Positions 42,113-51,042 are shown, counted from the stretch's first letter. The stretch: 64,000 nucleotides of DNA from Ramlibacter henchirensis (GCF_004682015.1 NZ_SMLM01000001.1:2232001-2296000); one strand, 5' to 3'. Numbers and translations are program-made. Notes: generated by a model from the sequence alone, not told the origin.

Positions 42113-43162
42113 ATGAACGACTTCAGCTACGTGCGCGCGTGCGACCCCGACGAAGCGATCGGCCTGGTCGAGCCGGCGCGGTTCCCCGGCGCGGACAGCG
42201 CGCGGTTTGTCGCTGGCGGCACCAACCTGCTGGACCTGATGAAGGAAAACGTGCTGCGGCCCCACCGGCTGGTGGACATCAACGGCCTGGCGCGCTGGTC
42301 TGGCATCGAGCCGCTGCCGGACGGCGGCCTGCGGCTGGGCGCGCTGGCCCGCAACGCGCACACCGCGCGGCATCCGCTGGTGCACGAGCGCTATCCGCTG
42401 CTGTCCTCGGCCATCCTGTCGGGCGCTTCGCCGCAGGTGCGCAACATGGCCAGCAACGGCGGCAACCTGCTGCAGCGCACGCGCTGCTACTACTTCTACG
42501 ACTCGCTCGTGCCATGCAACAAGCGCGCGCCGGGCAGCGGCTGCTCGGCCATCGGGCAGCTGGCGCGGCAGCACGCCATCCTGGGCGCGAGCGAGCACTG
42601 CATAGCGACGCATCCGTCGGACATGGCCGTCGCACTGGCCGCGCTCGAAGCCGTCGTGCACGTCAGATCGCCGCGCGGCGATCGCGCCATCCCGATCGGG
42701 GACTTCCACCGGCTTCCCGGTGACCGCCCGCAGCAGGACACCACGCTGGAAGAGGACGAGCTGGTCCTGCACATCGACCTGCCACCGGCCGCGCAGTACG
42801 CGGCGCACTCGGCGTACCTCAAGATCCGCGAGCGCTCGTCGTTCGCTTTCGCGCTGGTGTCGGTGGCGGCGGCGCTGGACCTCGGCGCAGACGGCCGGAT
42901 CCGCAGCGCGCGCATCGCGCTCGGCAGCGTGGCGCACAAACCCTGGCGGCGCCGCGAAGCGGAAGAACTGCTGACCGGCCAGGCGCCCGGCCGTGATCTG
43001 TTCGAGCAGGCTGCGGCGCGATTGCTGGACGGCGCCCGGCCGCAGGGGTCCGGTCCCGGACACAACGCGTTCAAGATCCCGCTGGCCCGGCGGGCGGTCG
43101 TGCGCGCGCTGGAGAACGCAGTCCGCGGCAGCGTTCGCGACACCGGCGAGGACAGGCCATGA
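42113..43162 (+). CDS. FAD subunit of the molybdenum oxidoreductase (PaoB-like)
   Basis: Medium subunit (349 aa) of the CO-dehydrogenase flavoprotein family. FAD loops are VAGGTNLLDLM and NMASNGGNLLQRT. An insertion with cysteines (RTRCYYFYD, PCNKRAPGSGCSAIG, SEHCIATHPSDM) matches the [4Fe-4S] insertion of PaoB/YagS. It passes electrons from the iron-sulfur subunit to FAD. It starts 9 bases after the first subunit's stop and ends in an ATGA overlap with the large subunit gene. Confidence 0.9.
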   Translation: MNDFSYVRACDPDEAIGLVEPARFPGADSARFVAGGTNLLDLMKENVLRPHRLVDINGLARWSGIEPLPDGGLRLGALARNAHTARHPLVHERYPLLSSAILSGASPQVRNMASNGGNLLQRTRCYYFYDSLVPCNKRAPGSGCSAIGQLARQHAILGASEHCIATHPSDMAVALAALEAVVHVRSPRGDRAIPIGDFHRLPGDRPQQDTTLEEDELVLHIDLPPAAQYAAHSAYLKIRERSSFAFALVSVAAALDLGADGRIRSARIALGSVAHKPWRRREAEELLTGQAPGRDLFEQAAARLLDGARPQGSGPGHNAFKIPLARRAVVRALENAVRGSVRDTGEDRP

Positions 43163-45561
43163 GCGGGCAGGACGTGATCCCGGTCGCCGAGGGCGGCACC
43201 GGGCCGGTGAAGATCGGCGACGAGGTCGACCGCATCGACGGCCGTGCCAAGGTCACGGGGCAGGCGCGCTATGCGGCCGAACACGTTACGCCCGACATGC
43301 TGTTCGGCGTGGTCGTGAATGCCGGCGTCGCGCGCGGCCGGATCCTCTCGCTGAACCTGGACGAGGCGCTCGCGGTGCCGGGCGTGGTCGATGTGCTGTG
43401 GCACGGGCGCCGCCCGGCCATTGCGCGCCGCGACGCTTGCTACCGCGACGAGGACTCGCCCCCGGGATCGCCCTTCAAGCCGCTTCTGGGGGACGAGGTG
43501 TTCTTCAGCGGCCAGCCCATCGCGCTGGTGGTGGCGCAGACCTTCGAGGCCGCGCGCTACGCCGCCTCGCTGGTGCGCGCGAGCTGCCGCACCAGCCTGC
43601 ACGACACCCACCTGCTGGAGAACCTGCGCGATGCGCACGAGGCGGCCGGTGACGAAGGCCCGCCCGGTCCGGTGGGTGACGGCGACACCGCGTTCGAGTC
43701 CTCGCCGGTGAAAGTCGACGTGCAGTTCCACAACGGCGTGGAGCACCACAACCCGCTGGAGATGCACGCCAGCACCGTGCTGTTCGACGCCGACGGTGGC
43801 CTGGTGGTCTACGACAAGACGCAGGGGCCGATCAACAGCCGGGATGTGATCTGCAAGGTGTTCGGACTCAAGCCGGAGCAGGTGGTGGTGCGCAACCCGT
43901 TCGTGGGCGGCGCCTTCGGCTCGGGCCTGCGGCCGCAGTACCAGCTGCTCCTTGCCGTGATGGCGGCGCTGCACCTGAAGCAGCCCGTGCGGGTGGTGCT
44001 CACTCGGCAGCAGATGTTCACCTTCGGGCACCGGCCCGAGGCCTGGCAGCGCGTGAAGCTCGGCGCCGACAGCGACGGCAAGCTGCGCGCCATCGTCCAT
44101 GAAGCGGTCGAGGAGACCTCCCGCTTCGAGGACTTCAGCGAGCGCGTGGTCGACTGGTCGGGCCGGCTGTACCGCTGCGGGAACATCCGGCTGTCGCACC
44201 GGCTGGTGGACCTGGACCGCTACACGCCGCTGGACATGCGCGCGCCGGGCGCCACGCACGGCTCGTTCGCCCTCGAGGTCGCGATGGACGAACTCGCGTA
44301 CGCGGTCGGCATGGACCCGCTGGCGCTGCGGCTGAAGAACTACGCCGAACGCGATCCCGCGTCGGGCCGTCCGTTCTCCAGCAAGCAACTGCGTGCCTGC
44401 TACGAGCAGGGCGCGGAGCGCTTCGGCTGGAGCCGGCGCGATCCCAGGCCGCGCTCGCTGCGCGAAGGCAGCGAGCTGGTCGGCTGGGGCATGGCCACCG
44501 GCATCTGGGAGGCCAGCCAGCAATCGGCGCAGGTGAGCGCCACGCTGCAACCCGATGGCCGGCTGGAGCTGTGCAGCGCGGCGAGCGACATCGGCACCGG
44601 CACCTACACGGCACTGTGCGTGGTGGCCGCGGAAGCCATGGGCCTGCCGCTCGAACAGGTGACGTTCCGGCTGGGCGACTCGAGCCTGCCGAACGCGCCG
44701 CTGGAAGGTGGCTCCTCGCACCTGGCCACCCTCGGGTCCGCCGTGGCCGGCGTGTGCGATGAGCTGCGGCGCAAGCTGTGGAGCATGGCGCGCACGATGC
44801 AGGGCTCACCGTTCCGGCGCAGCAACCGCTCGGCCGAGGTCGCATTTGCCGATGGACAGATGCGCTGGCGCCAGGCGGACGGCAGCGCCGCCCGCGAAGG
44901 CGATGGGGCAGTCGCCATCACCGAGTTGCTCGCGTGGAGTGGCGGCCAGCCGGTGCAGGCGCGATTCGAGCTCAGGCCCGACGGGAAGACCCAGGGCCGG
45001 CACGCGAGCGCCACGCATTCGGCCGTGTTCTGCGAAGTGCGGGTGGACGAGGACTTCGGCACAGTGCGCGTGACGCGCGTGGTGAGCGCCGTCGCGGCCG
45101 GCCGCATCGTCAACGCGAAGGCCGCGCGCAGCCAGGTGATCGGCGGGGTGGTGTGGGGCATCGGCCAGGCGCTGCACGAGGAGACGCACACCGACCACCG
45201 CCTCGGCCGCTTCATGAACCACAACCTGTCGGAGTACCACGTCGCGGTGAATGCCGACGTGCACGACATCGACGTGCTGTTCGTGCGCGAGGACGACCGT
45301 GTCGTCAGCCGCATCGGCGCCAAGGGCGTGGGCGAGATCGGCATCCTCGGCGTGGCCGCTGCGATCTCGAATGCGATCTTCCACGCGACCGGCCGGCGCC
45401 TGCGGACCACGCCGATGACGCCCGACAAGGTGATGGCGCCGGGCGACGGCTGGGCCGCCGGCGACAGCGCCGTCGGGCTGCAGCAGGCCGCCATGCGCGG
45501 CGCAGTCGTCGCACGCGAAGAAAGCGACGCTGCAGCCGACACGTTCATGCGGCAGCACTGA
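43159..45561 (+). CDS. Molybdopterin-binding large subunit (PaoC/XdhB-like)
   Basis: Large subunit (800 aa) of the xanthine oxidase family; it binds the molybdenum cofactor and the substrate. Visible are RIDGRAKVTGQARYA at the start, NPFVGGAFGSGLRPQ (cofactor loop), DMRAPGATHGSFALE and the catalytic glutamate in KGVGEIGILG near the C-terminus. It is closest in style to PaoC/YagR aldehyde oxidoreductases. No paoD/xdhC maturation gene follows, so insertion of the sulfurated cofactor must rely on a protein encoded elsewhere. Confidence 0.9.
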   Translation: MSGQDVIPVAEGGTGPVKIGDEVDRIDGRAKVTGQARYAAEHVTPDMLFGVVVNAGVARGRILSLNLDEALAVPGVVDVLWHGRRPAIARRDACYRDEDSPPGSPFKPLLGDEVFFSGQPIALVVAQTFEAARYAASLVRASCRTSLHDTHLLENLRDAHEAAGDEGPPGPVGDGDTAFESSPVKVDVQFHNGVEHHNPLEMHASTVLFDADGGLVVYDKTQGPINSRDVICKVFGLKPEQVVVRNPFVGGAFGSGLRPQYQLLLAVMAALHLKQPVRVVLTRQQMFTFGHRPEAWQRVKLGADSDGKLRAIVHEAVEETSRFEDFSERVVDWSGRLYRCGNIRLSHRLVDLDRYTPLDMRAPGATHGSFALEVAMDELAYAVGMDPLALRLKNYAERDPASGRPFSSKQLRACYEQGAERFGWSRRDPRPRSLREGSELVGWGMATGIWEASQQSAQVSATLQPDGRLELCSAASDIGTGTYTALCVVAAEAMGLPLEQVTFRLGDSSLPNAPLEGGSSHLATLGSAVAGVCDELRRKLWSMARTMQGSPFRRSNRSAEVAFADGQMRWRQADGSAAREGDGAVAITELLAWSGGQPVQARFELRPDGKTQGRHASATHSAVFCEVRVDEDFGTVRVTRVVSAVAAGRIVNAKAARSQVIGGVVWGIGQALHEETHTDHRLGRFMNHNLSEYHVAVNADVHDIDVLFVREDDRVVSRIGAKGVGEIGILGVAAAISNAIFHATGRRLRTTPMTPDKVMAPGDGWAAGDSAVGLQQAAMRGAVVAREESDAAADTFMRQH

Positions 45562-45587
45562 TCCGTTCCTTCCTCCGGGAGCAAACC

Positions 45588-45926
45588 ATGTCCAAGGATC
45601 CCCTGAACCGGTATCTCGATTGCATCGCCGCCTGCAACGCCTGCGTCGTCGCCTGCCAGCATTGCGCCGCCTCCTGCCTGCAGGAGCCCGACGTCAGGAC
45701 GCTGGCGCGTTGCGTCGCGCTGGACATGGACTGCGCGGAGCTGTGCTCGGTCGCGGTCGCGCTGATGGCCGGCGACAGCGAATTCGCCCCCGCCCTCTGC
45801 CGCGTCTGCGCACAGGCCTGCCGCGCGTGCGCGCAGGAGTGCGGCCGGCACGACAGGGACCACTGCCAGCAATGCGCCGAAGCCTGCCGCCGCTGCGCCC
45901 AGGCCTGCGAGACAATGGCCGCGTGA
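45588..45926 (+). CDS. Cytosolic copper-storage protein (Csp3/DUF326-like)
   Basis: Protein of 112 aa with 19 cysteines, most in C-x2-C, C-x3-C or C-x6-C spacings along four predicted helices (CIAACNACVVACQHCAASC, then CRVCAQACRACAQEC and CQQCAEACRRCAQAC). It lacks a signal peptide. This matches four-helix-bundle Csp3 proteins, which store many Cu(I) ions in the cytoplasm. RBS GGGAG. It follows the molybdoenzyme genes by 26 bases and its stop overlaps the next gene (GTGA). Confidence 0.9.
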   Translation: MSKDPLNRYLDCIAACNACVVACQHCAASCLQEPDVRTLARCVALDMDCAELCSVAVALMAGDSEFAPALCRVCAQACRACAQECGRHDRDHCQQCAEACRRCAQACETMAA

Positions 45927-46210
45927 TCGTCGTCTTCTGGCTGGAACAGGATCCCTTGGGCGCGCCCGCCGCGCGGCATGCATCGTTCGCGCCGGACCAG
46001 CTCGGCGAGGCGCTGAAGTTCGCCGAGACGCTGCGCGGGCGGCGACGCGATGGAGAGGCGATCAGCCATGTCGCGATCCAGTCGGAGCTGGCGGAGTCGG
46101 TCGGGCAGGCAGGCGTGGCGGATCCGGGGAAGGATTACGCGCACTACAAGCGCCGGATCGATCCAGCGATTCCGCTGGGGCGGCCGAGTGGGCCGCAGGG
46201 AGACGGCTGA
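45923..46210 (+). CDS. Small protein of unknown function coupled to the copper-storage gene
   Basis: Protein of 95 aa starting at a GTG that overlaps the previous stop (GTGA). The sequence IVVFWLEQDPLGAPAARHAS, then FAPDQLGEALKFAETLRG and AISHVAIQSELAESVGQAGV, looks like one small alpha/beta domain followed by a basic tail. From memory, similar proteins occur in Comamonadaceae. No motif is recognised. Coupling suggests a link to copper storage or the upstream oxidoreductase. Confidence 0.72.
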   Translation: MIVVFWLEQDPLGAPAARHASFAPDQLGEALKFAETLRGRRRDGEAISHVAIQSELAESVGQAGVADPGKDYAHYKRRIDPAIPLGRPSGPQGDG

Positions 46211-46272
46211 AGGCTGGCGCCGGGCTGTTCATTCTGGCGCGATCGGCAACGCAAAACGCTAGACTGCCCCGC

Positions 46273-47448
46273 ATGCAACCCGTCCTCCGCGGCCTGCGCG
46301 TCGTCGAACTCGGCCAGGTTCTCGCCGCCCCGTTCGCCGGCGCGATCTTTGCCGACCTCGGTGCGGAGGTGATCAAGATCGAGCGCACCGACGGCGGCGA
46401 CGACGCGCGCCGGATGGGTCAGGCGTTCCGCCAAGGCGACTCGCTCATCTTCCAGGTCTTCAATCGCGGCAAGCAATCCGTCGCACTGGACCTCAAGACG
46501 AACGAAGGGCGTGAAGCACTGGAGCGGCTGCTCGCCGGTGCCGACGTGCTCGTCCACAACCTGCGCCCGGGCGTCACGCAGGCGCTGGGCATAGCCGGCC
46601 CTTCCGTCTGCGAGCGGCATCCGCGGCTGGTGTACTGCGAGATCTCCGCGTTCGGAGCCGTCGGCCCGATGCGCATGCGACCGGGTTACGAGCCGCTGGT
46701 GCAGGCCTTCGGCGGCGTCTCCGCGATCAACGGCGGACCGGATGATCCGCCGATGCGTGCCGGTGCATCGTTGTGCGACCAGGGCAGCGGCATGTGGGCC
46801 GTGATCGGCGCGCTCGCGCTGCTGCAGCGTCGCCAGCACACCGGCCGCGGCGGGATCGTCGCCACCTCGCTGCTGGAAGCCGCGATGGGCTGGAACGCGC
46901 AGAAGGTCGACGCGCTGGTGAACGAAGGGCGGCAGCCGGACCGGCACCGCTCGGGCCATCCGGGCTTCGTGCCCTACGAGGCCTTCGACGCCTCCGACGC
47001 ACCGCTGCTCATCTGCTGCGGCAACGACCGGCTGTTCGCCAAGCTCGCGCAGGAGCTGGGCCGCCCGCAGTGGACGGGGGACGAGCGCTTCGCGACCAAC
47101 CGTGCCCGGCTCGCGAACAAGGCCGAGCTGTTCGCCGAACTCGTGCCGCTGCTGCAGGCCCGCGCGCGCGCCGAATGGCTGGACCGGCTCGAGCGCGCCG
47201 GCGTCCCCTGCGCGCCGATCCATTCGCTGCCCGAAGCCGTGGCGCATCCGCAGGTCGAAGCGCTCGGCATCCTTCAGCAGCTGCCGGACGAGGCCATGCG
47301 CCTGACCGCGCTGCCGTTCACCGTCGACGGACAACGTCCCGCGCTCGAAACCGCCGCTCCGCACCTGGGCGAGCACAACGCACAGTACGGACTGCCACCG
47401 CTTGCGGCGACCCACCGAACTTCCACAACGACGAAGGAGACTCCCTGA
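46273..47448 (+). CDS. CaiB/BaiF-family (class III) CoA transferase
   Basis: CoA transferase (391 aa) that moves CoA between carboxylic acids through an aspartyl-CoA intermediate. Family blocks are LRGLRVVELGQVLAAPFAG, LGAEVIKIER, the motif SVALDLKTNEGREAL and DVLVHNLRPGV. A conserved acidic region around residue 160 (GGPDDPPMRAGASLCDQGSG) should carry the catalytic Asp. It is followed, with overlapping codons, by a Bug binding protein gene, a common pairing in Burkholderiales for uptake and activation of an organic acid. Confidence 0.9.
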   Translation: MQPVLRGLRVVELGQVLAAPFAGAIFADLGAEVIKIERTDGGDDARRMGQAFRQGDSLIFQVFNRGKQSVALDLKTNEGREALERLLAGADVLVHNLRPGVTQALGIAGPSVCERHPRLVYCEISAFGAVGPMRMRPGYEPLVQAFGGVSAINGGPDDPPMRAGASLCDQGSGMWAVIGALALLQRRQHTGRGGIVATSLLEAAMGWNAQKVDALVNEGRQPDRHRSGHPGFVPYEAFDASDAPLLICCGNDRLFAKLAQELGRPQWTGDERFATNRARLANKAELFAELVPLLQARARAEWLDRLERAGVPCAPIHSLPEAVAHPQVEALGILQQLPDEAMRLTALPFTVDGQRPALETAAPHLGEHNAQYGLPPLAATHRTSTTTKETP

Positions 47449-48431
47449 TGCGAACCAAGCTTCACAGGCGCGCCCTGCTGGCGGCCACCCTTCTCGCCGC
47501 GACGACGTCCTTCGCGCAAGGCACGTCGTCGGCGAACTATCCGAACAAGCCGATCCGCGTGGTCGTGCCCTTCGCGCCGGGCAGCGCCACCGACCAGATC
47601 GCCCGCGCCTTCACCCAGAAGATGCAGGAGTCGCTCGGGCAACCGCTGGTGGTGGACAACAAGCCCGGCGTCAACGGCATGCTGGGCGCCGCGGAGGTCG
47701 CGAAGGCCACGCCGGACGGCTACACGCTCCTGATCGGCACCAACAGCACGAACGCCGCGCTCAAGAGCCTGATGAAGAAGCTGCCCTACGACCAGGACAC
47801 CGCGTTCGCGCCGGTGGCCTACATGGGCCAGGTGCCGCTGATCGTGGCGGTGAACAACGACGTGCCCGCGCGCACCCTGCGCGAGCTGGTCGACCTCGCC
47901 AAGAGCAAACCCGGCCACGTCACCTTCGCGAGCGCGAGCACGTCGCAGCTGGTGTCCACCGAGATGCTGGCCAGCATGGCGGGCGTGCAGATGAACAACA
48001 TCCCGTACAAGAGCGGGCCTGCCGCGATGACGGACCTGATCGGCGGGCAGGTGATGATGTTCACCGCCGACTTCGCGGTGATGCTGCCGCAGGTGAACGC
48101 GGGCAAGGTGCGCGGCCTGGCGGTCACTTCCGCCAAGCGTTCGCCTGCCGTGCCCAACTTGCCGACGGTGAACGAGGCGCTCGGGCTGAAGGACTACGAA
48201 CTCATCGCGTACTTCGCCGCGTTCGCGCCGGCGGGCACGCCGCCCGAGATCATCCGCAAGCTCAACGAAGCCGTGAACGCGGCGGCGCAGAGCAAGGAAA
48301 TCACGGAGAAGTTCGCCGCGATCGGTTTCGTGCCTGAGCCGGGGACGCCGGAAGCGCTGGCGCAGCGCACGCGCACCGAGACGGCCAAGTGGGCCAAGGC
48401 GATCCGCGACGCGAAGATCGAGCCGCAGTGA
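47448..48431 (+). CDS. Bug/TctC-family periplasmic binding protein
   Basis: Tripartite tricarboxylate transporter receptor (327 aa) with a signal peptide (RRALLAATLLAATTSFAQG). It has the canonical YPNKPIRVVVPFAPGSATDQ, TPDGYTLLIGTNSTNAALKS and ARTLRELVDLAKSKPGHVTF blocks. It binds a carboxylate in the periplasm. The ATG overlaps the CoA transferase stop and follows AAGGAGA. No TctA/TctB genes are adjacent, as is usual for the many orphan Bug genes of this family. Confidence 0.9.
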   Translation: MRTKLHRRALLAATLLAATTSFAQGTSSANYPNKPIRVVVPFAPGSATDQIARAFTQKMQESLGQPLVVDNKPGVNGMLGAAEVAKATPDGYTLLIGTNSTNAALKSLMKKLPYDQDTAFAPVAYMGQVPLIVAVNNDVPARTLRELVDLAKSKPGHVTFASASTSQLVSTEMLASMAGVQMNNIPYKSGPAAMTDLIGGQVMMFTADFAVMLPQVNAGKVRGLAVTSAKRSPAVPNLPTVNEALGLKDYELIAYFAAFAPAGTPPEIIRKLNEAVNAAAQSKEITEKFAAIGFVPEPGTPEALAQRTRTETAKWAKAIRDAKIEPQ

Positions 48432-48452
48432 TGCGCCGCGCGGCGGGCCGCT

Positions 48453-48836
48453 TCAGCCGGCCTCGGCCATCTCGCCGCGGTACTTCTCGAGGAAGACGCG
48501 CAGCCGGCGGTAGTCGGACTTGGAGATCGCGTCCAGCGCGCCCAGGCCGCGGCACTTGCGTGCGACCGCGGGCGACGCGAAGTCGCTGAACACCACCGCG
48601 TGCGCGGCCTGTTCGCGCGCGACGCCGGCCAGCACGGAGAAGCCGGAGCCTTCGCGCAGCATCAGGTCCAGGATGACCAGGTCGGCCTGGCCCGGATGAT
48701 CGTGCAGCCACTGCAGGGCGCACGATTCGGTGGTGCAGGTGCCGACCACCTCGAAGCCGCCGACGAAGTCGAGCAGTTCGGTGATCAGCTGGTGGGTGGC
48801 CTTGATGTCTTCGACCAGCAGGACGCGGATACTCAC
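48453..48836 (-). CDS. Stand-alone response-regulator receiver domain
   Basis: Receiver domain of 127 aa with no output domain. The acidic pair is in LLVEDIK, the phosphorylated Asp in LVILDLML, the Thr/Ser switch in VVFSDF, and the conserved Lys in AISKSDYRR. It is CheY/Spo0F-like in plan and must act by protein contact. The start is GTG with AAGGAG 8 bases upstream. No histidine kinase is nearby. Confidence 0.87.
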   Translation of the reverse strand: MSIRVLLVEDIKATHQLITELLDFVGGFEVVGTCTTESCALQWLHDHPGQADLVILDLMLREGSGFSVLAGVAREQAAHAVVFSDFASPAVARKCRGLGALDAISKSDYRRLRVFLEKYRGEMAEAG

Positions 48837-49069
48837 GCGGGCGACTCCTTCTCAGGGGCTGCGGGCGGCGGCCATGCCGCCCGGCCGGGCATTCTTTCTG
48901 ATTGCAGCCGGCCTCAGCCCCTGCGGCGAGGCGGCATTATGGGCGGGCACCTTTGGCTCGTCTGTAGTCCGGGGCCTACTCATCAATGCAACATCCGAAC
49001 GGCAGCCCAAGCATGGGTGCATTCGCATCCAGTGGCACGCGGCGGCTCGCGTTCCTAAACTGCCTTCGC

Positions 49070-50140
49070 ATGACCACCGTGCGCAAAGGCCAGGCAGGGC
49101 CCAAGCTGCCCCGCGCGCAGTTCCGCGAACGCTTCCTGCAGGCTTTCTTCGATCCCGCGTACCAGGCCGAATCCGCGGCCATCGAACGGCTGGAGGCGAT
49201 CGCCTGGGACGCGTACAGGCAGGGACGCAAGGCGCCCGTCACCGCGCCCGCCGGGCCGGGCTTTGCCGATCCCACCTATGAGCTCTCGGTGGAGTGGCGC
49301 GCCACGCGCGACCGCCTGATCGAGGCGCAACGACGCTGGGGCGAGCGCGCCACGGCTTCACGCGTGCTGCTGGTGTGCGGCTCCTCGCGCAACGACGGCA
49401 CCTGCCCCGGCGAGATGTCGAAGACCTGGCGCCTCACGCAACTCGCGCGCGAGGTGGTCGAGCAGGCGGGCATGGAATGCGACGTGCTGGACCTGAGCCT
49501 GCTCACATCGGAATACGACCGCCACATCCATCCCTGCAAGGGATGCGTCGCCACCGCGATGCCCTTGTGCCACTGGCCGTGCAGCTGCTACCCCAACCAC
49601 GCGGAGCGGCAGACCGGCGACTGGATGAACGAGATCTACGAGCGCTGGGTGAGCGCACATGGCGTGCTGGTGCTGACACCGGTGTACTGGTACCAGGCCG
49701 CCAGTCCGCTCAAGCTGATGATGGACCGCCTGGTCTGCGCCGACGGCGGCAATCCCGACCCGACCAGCACGCACGGCAAGAAGCCGGAAGAAGCCAAGGC
49801 GCTGGAGCTGAAGGGCTGGGACTATCCCAAGCACCTGGCCGGCCGTGCGTATGGCGTGGTGGTGCACGGCGATGTCGGCGGCGTGGAGGCGGTGCGGCGC
49901 GCGCTGTGCGACTGGCTCGACTGGATGGGCCTGGTGGATGCGGGCGCGCAGGCGCGGCTGGATCGCTTCATCGGGTACTACGAGCCCTACGCAAGCAGCC
50001 ACGACGCGCTGGATGCCGATACCGAGGTGCAGACCGAGGTGCGCAATGCCGCCCATGCGCTCGTGACCGCGGTGAAGGACCTGCGCGCCGGGCGCCTGCG
50101 CCAGCCCGATGCGAGGCTGTCGCGGCCGCGGCCGAAGTGA
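49070..50140 (+). CDS. NADPH-dependent FMN reductase/flavodoxin-fold protein
   Basis: Protein of 356 aa with a helical N-terminal part (LPRAQFRERFLQAFFDPAYQ) and a flavodoxin-like domain from about residue 98: LLVCGSSRNDGTCPGEMSKT (FMN phosphate loop), HPCKGCVATAMPLCHWPCSC and VLTPVYWYQAASPLKLMMDR. The cysteine-rich loop (four Cys within 16 residues) is unusual for plain FMN reductases and may bind metal. A quinone or metal reduction role is possible; the substrate is unknown. Confidence 0.8.
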   Translation: MTTVRKGQAGPKLPRAQFRERFLQAFFDPAYQAESAAIERLEAIAWDAYRQGRKAPVTAPAGPGFADPTYELSVEWRATRDRLIEAQRRWGERATASRVLLVCGSSRNDGTCPGEMSKTWRLTQLAREVVEQAGMECDVLDLSLLTSEYDRHIHPCKGCVATAMPLCHWPCSCYPNHAERQTGDWMNEIYERWVSAHGVLVLTPVYWYQAASPLKLMMDRLVCADGGNPDPTSTHGKKPEEAKALELKGWDYPKHLAGRAYGVVVHGDVGGVEAVRRALCDWLDWMGLVDAGAQARLDRFIGYYEPYASSHDALDADTEVQTEVRNAAHALVTAVKDLRAGRLRQPDARLSRPRPK

Positions 50141-50238
50141 GCCGCCGCGCGGCTCCTACACGCGGATGCGCCCTGGCCGCTCAGCGGCAGGCGGGCCGCC
50201 GCCCCAGAATCGGCGCGGCGCCACCCTCCACAGACGCC

Positions 50239-50652
50239 ATGAACCTTGTCCGCTGCAAGCTCACGATCGACGACCACGAACTGGACACCTACGTCGCTCG
50301 CACGGCCGAGCAGCGAGCGCTGGGACTGATGCACCGGGCCGAACTGGGGGCCAACGAAGGCATGCTGTTCGTCTGCGACGAATGCGCGGTGCAGCGCTTC
50401 TGGATGAAGGACACGCCGGTGGCGTTGTCGATCGCCTTCCTCGACGAGGACGGCACCATCCTGCACATGGCGGACATGGAGCCGCACTCGCTCGAGTCTC
50501 ACAGCTGCGAGCACGAGGTGCGCTACGTGCTGGAGGTGCCGCAGGGCTGGTTCGCCGAGCGCGGCATCGGCGCCGGGCATCAGGTCGTGGGGCCGGTCTT
50601 CCTGGCCGCTGCGCCCGCTGAACTCGGCGGCAGCGGCGCCGAAGCGCACTGA
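50239..50652 (+). CDS. DUF192 protein
   Basis: Small single-domain protein (137 aa) of the DUF192 family: VARTAEQRALGLMHRAEL, NEGMLFVCDE, QRFWMKDTPVALSIAFLDED and EVPQGWFAERGIGAG are the diagnostic stretches. There is no signal peptide, whereas many family members are exported. Function unknown. CAGAAT about 25 bases upstream may be the -10 box. It converges with the DsrE gene. Confidence 0.88.
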   Translation: MNLVRCKLTIDDHELDTYVARTAEQRALGLMHRAELGANEGMLFVCDECAVQRFWMKDTPVALSIAFLDEDGTILHMADMEPHSLESHSCEHEVRYVLEVPQGWFAERGIGAGHQVVGPVFLAAAPAELGGSGAEAH

Positions 50653-50679
50653 TCGTCGCGGATCACGCCGCCGTCGCGT

Positions 50680-51042
50680 TCAGTACGTGAACATGCGGTC
50701 GTGTTCGAGCGACAGCCGCACGAGCTGCTGCGGCGTCGCGTACTCCGCCGGCTTGCCGGCGAGGTCCGACTGCGGCAGGCCACGCGACTTCGACGACAGG
50801 CCCGACACGTAGAAGCGAGCGCCACCGGCCACCAGCGCATCGAAGTGTTCGCGCAGGCTGCCAGTGCCGAGGCCGGTGAGCGAGTCCAGCACCGCATCGC
50901 GCAGCAGCTGGACGGCGTCGCCGGCCAGGAACAGGCTGGCCTGGTGGCCTTCCTCGATCGCGGCGCGCGCGACGAAGAAGGCCAGCGCGGCTCGCGTGGG
51001 CTGTTCGGGACCGTGGGTGAGGTGGACCAGGATCTTGGCCAT
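50680..51042 (-). CDS. DsrE-family small protein
   Basis: DsrE/DsrF-like protein (120 aa): MAKILVHLTHGPEQPTRAAL, EEGHQASLFLAGDAVQLL and a C-terminal part with RFYVSGLSSKSRG. The position where sulfur-carrying DsrE proteins have an active cysteine is a serine here (VSGLSSKSRGL), and the protein has no cysteine at all, so sulfur transfer is unlikely. RBS AAGGAG. Role unknown; divergent from the acyl-CoA dehydrogenase gene. Confidence 0.82.
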   Translation of the reverse strand: MAKILVHLTHGPEQPTRAALAFFVARAAIEEGHQASLFLAGDAVQLLRDAVLDSLTGLGTGSLREHFDALVAGGARFYVSGLSSKSRGLPQSDLAGKPAEYATPQQLVRLSLEHDRMFTY

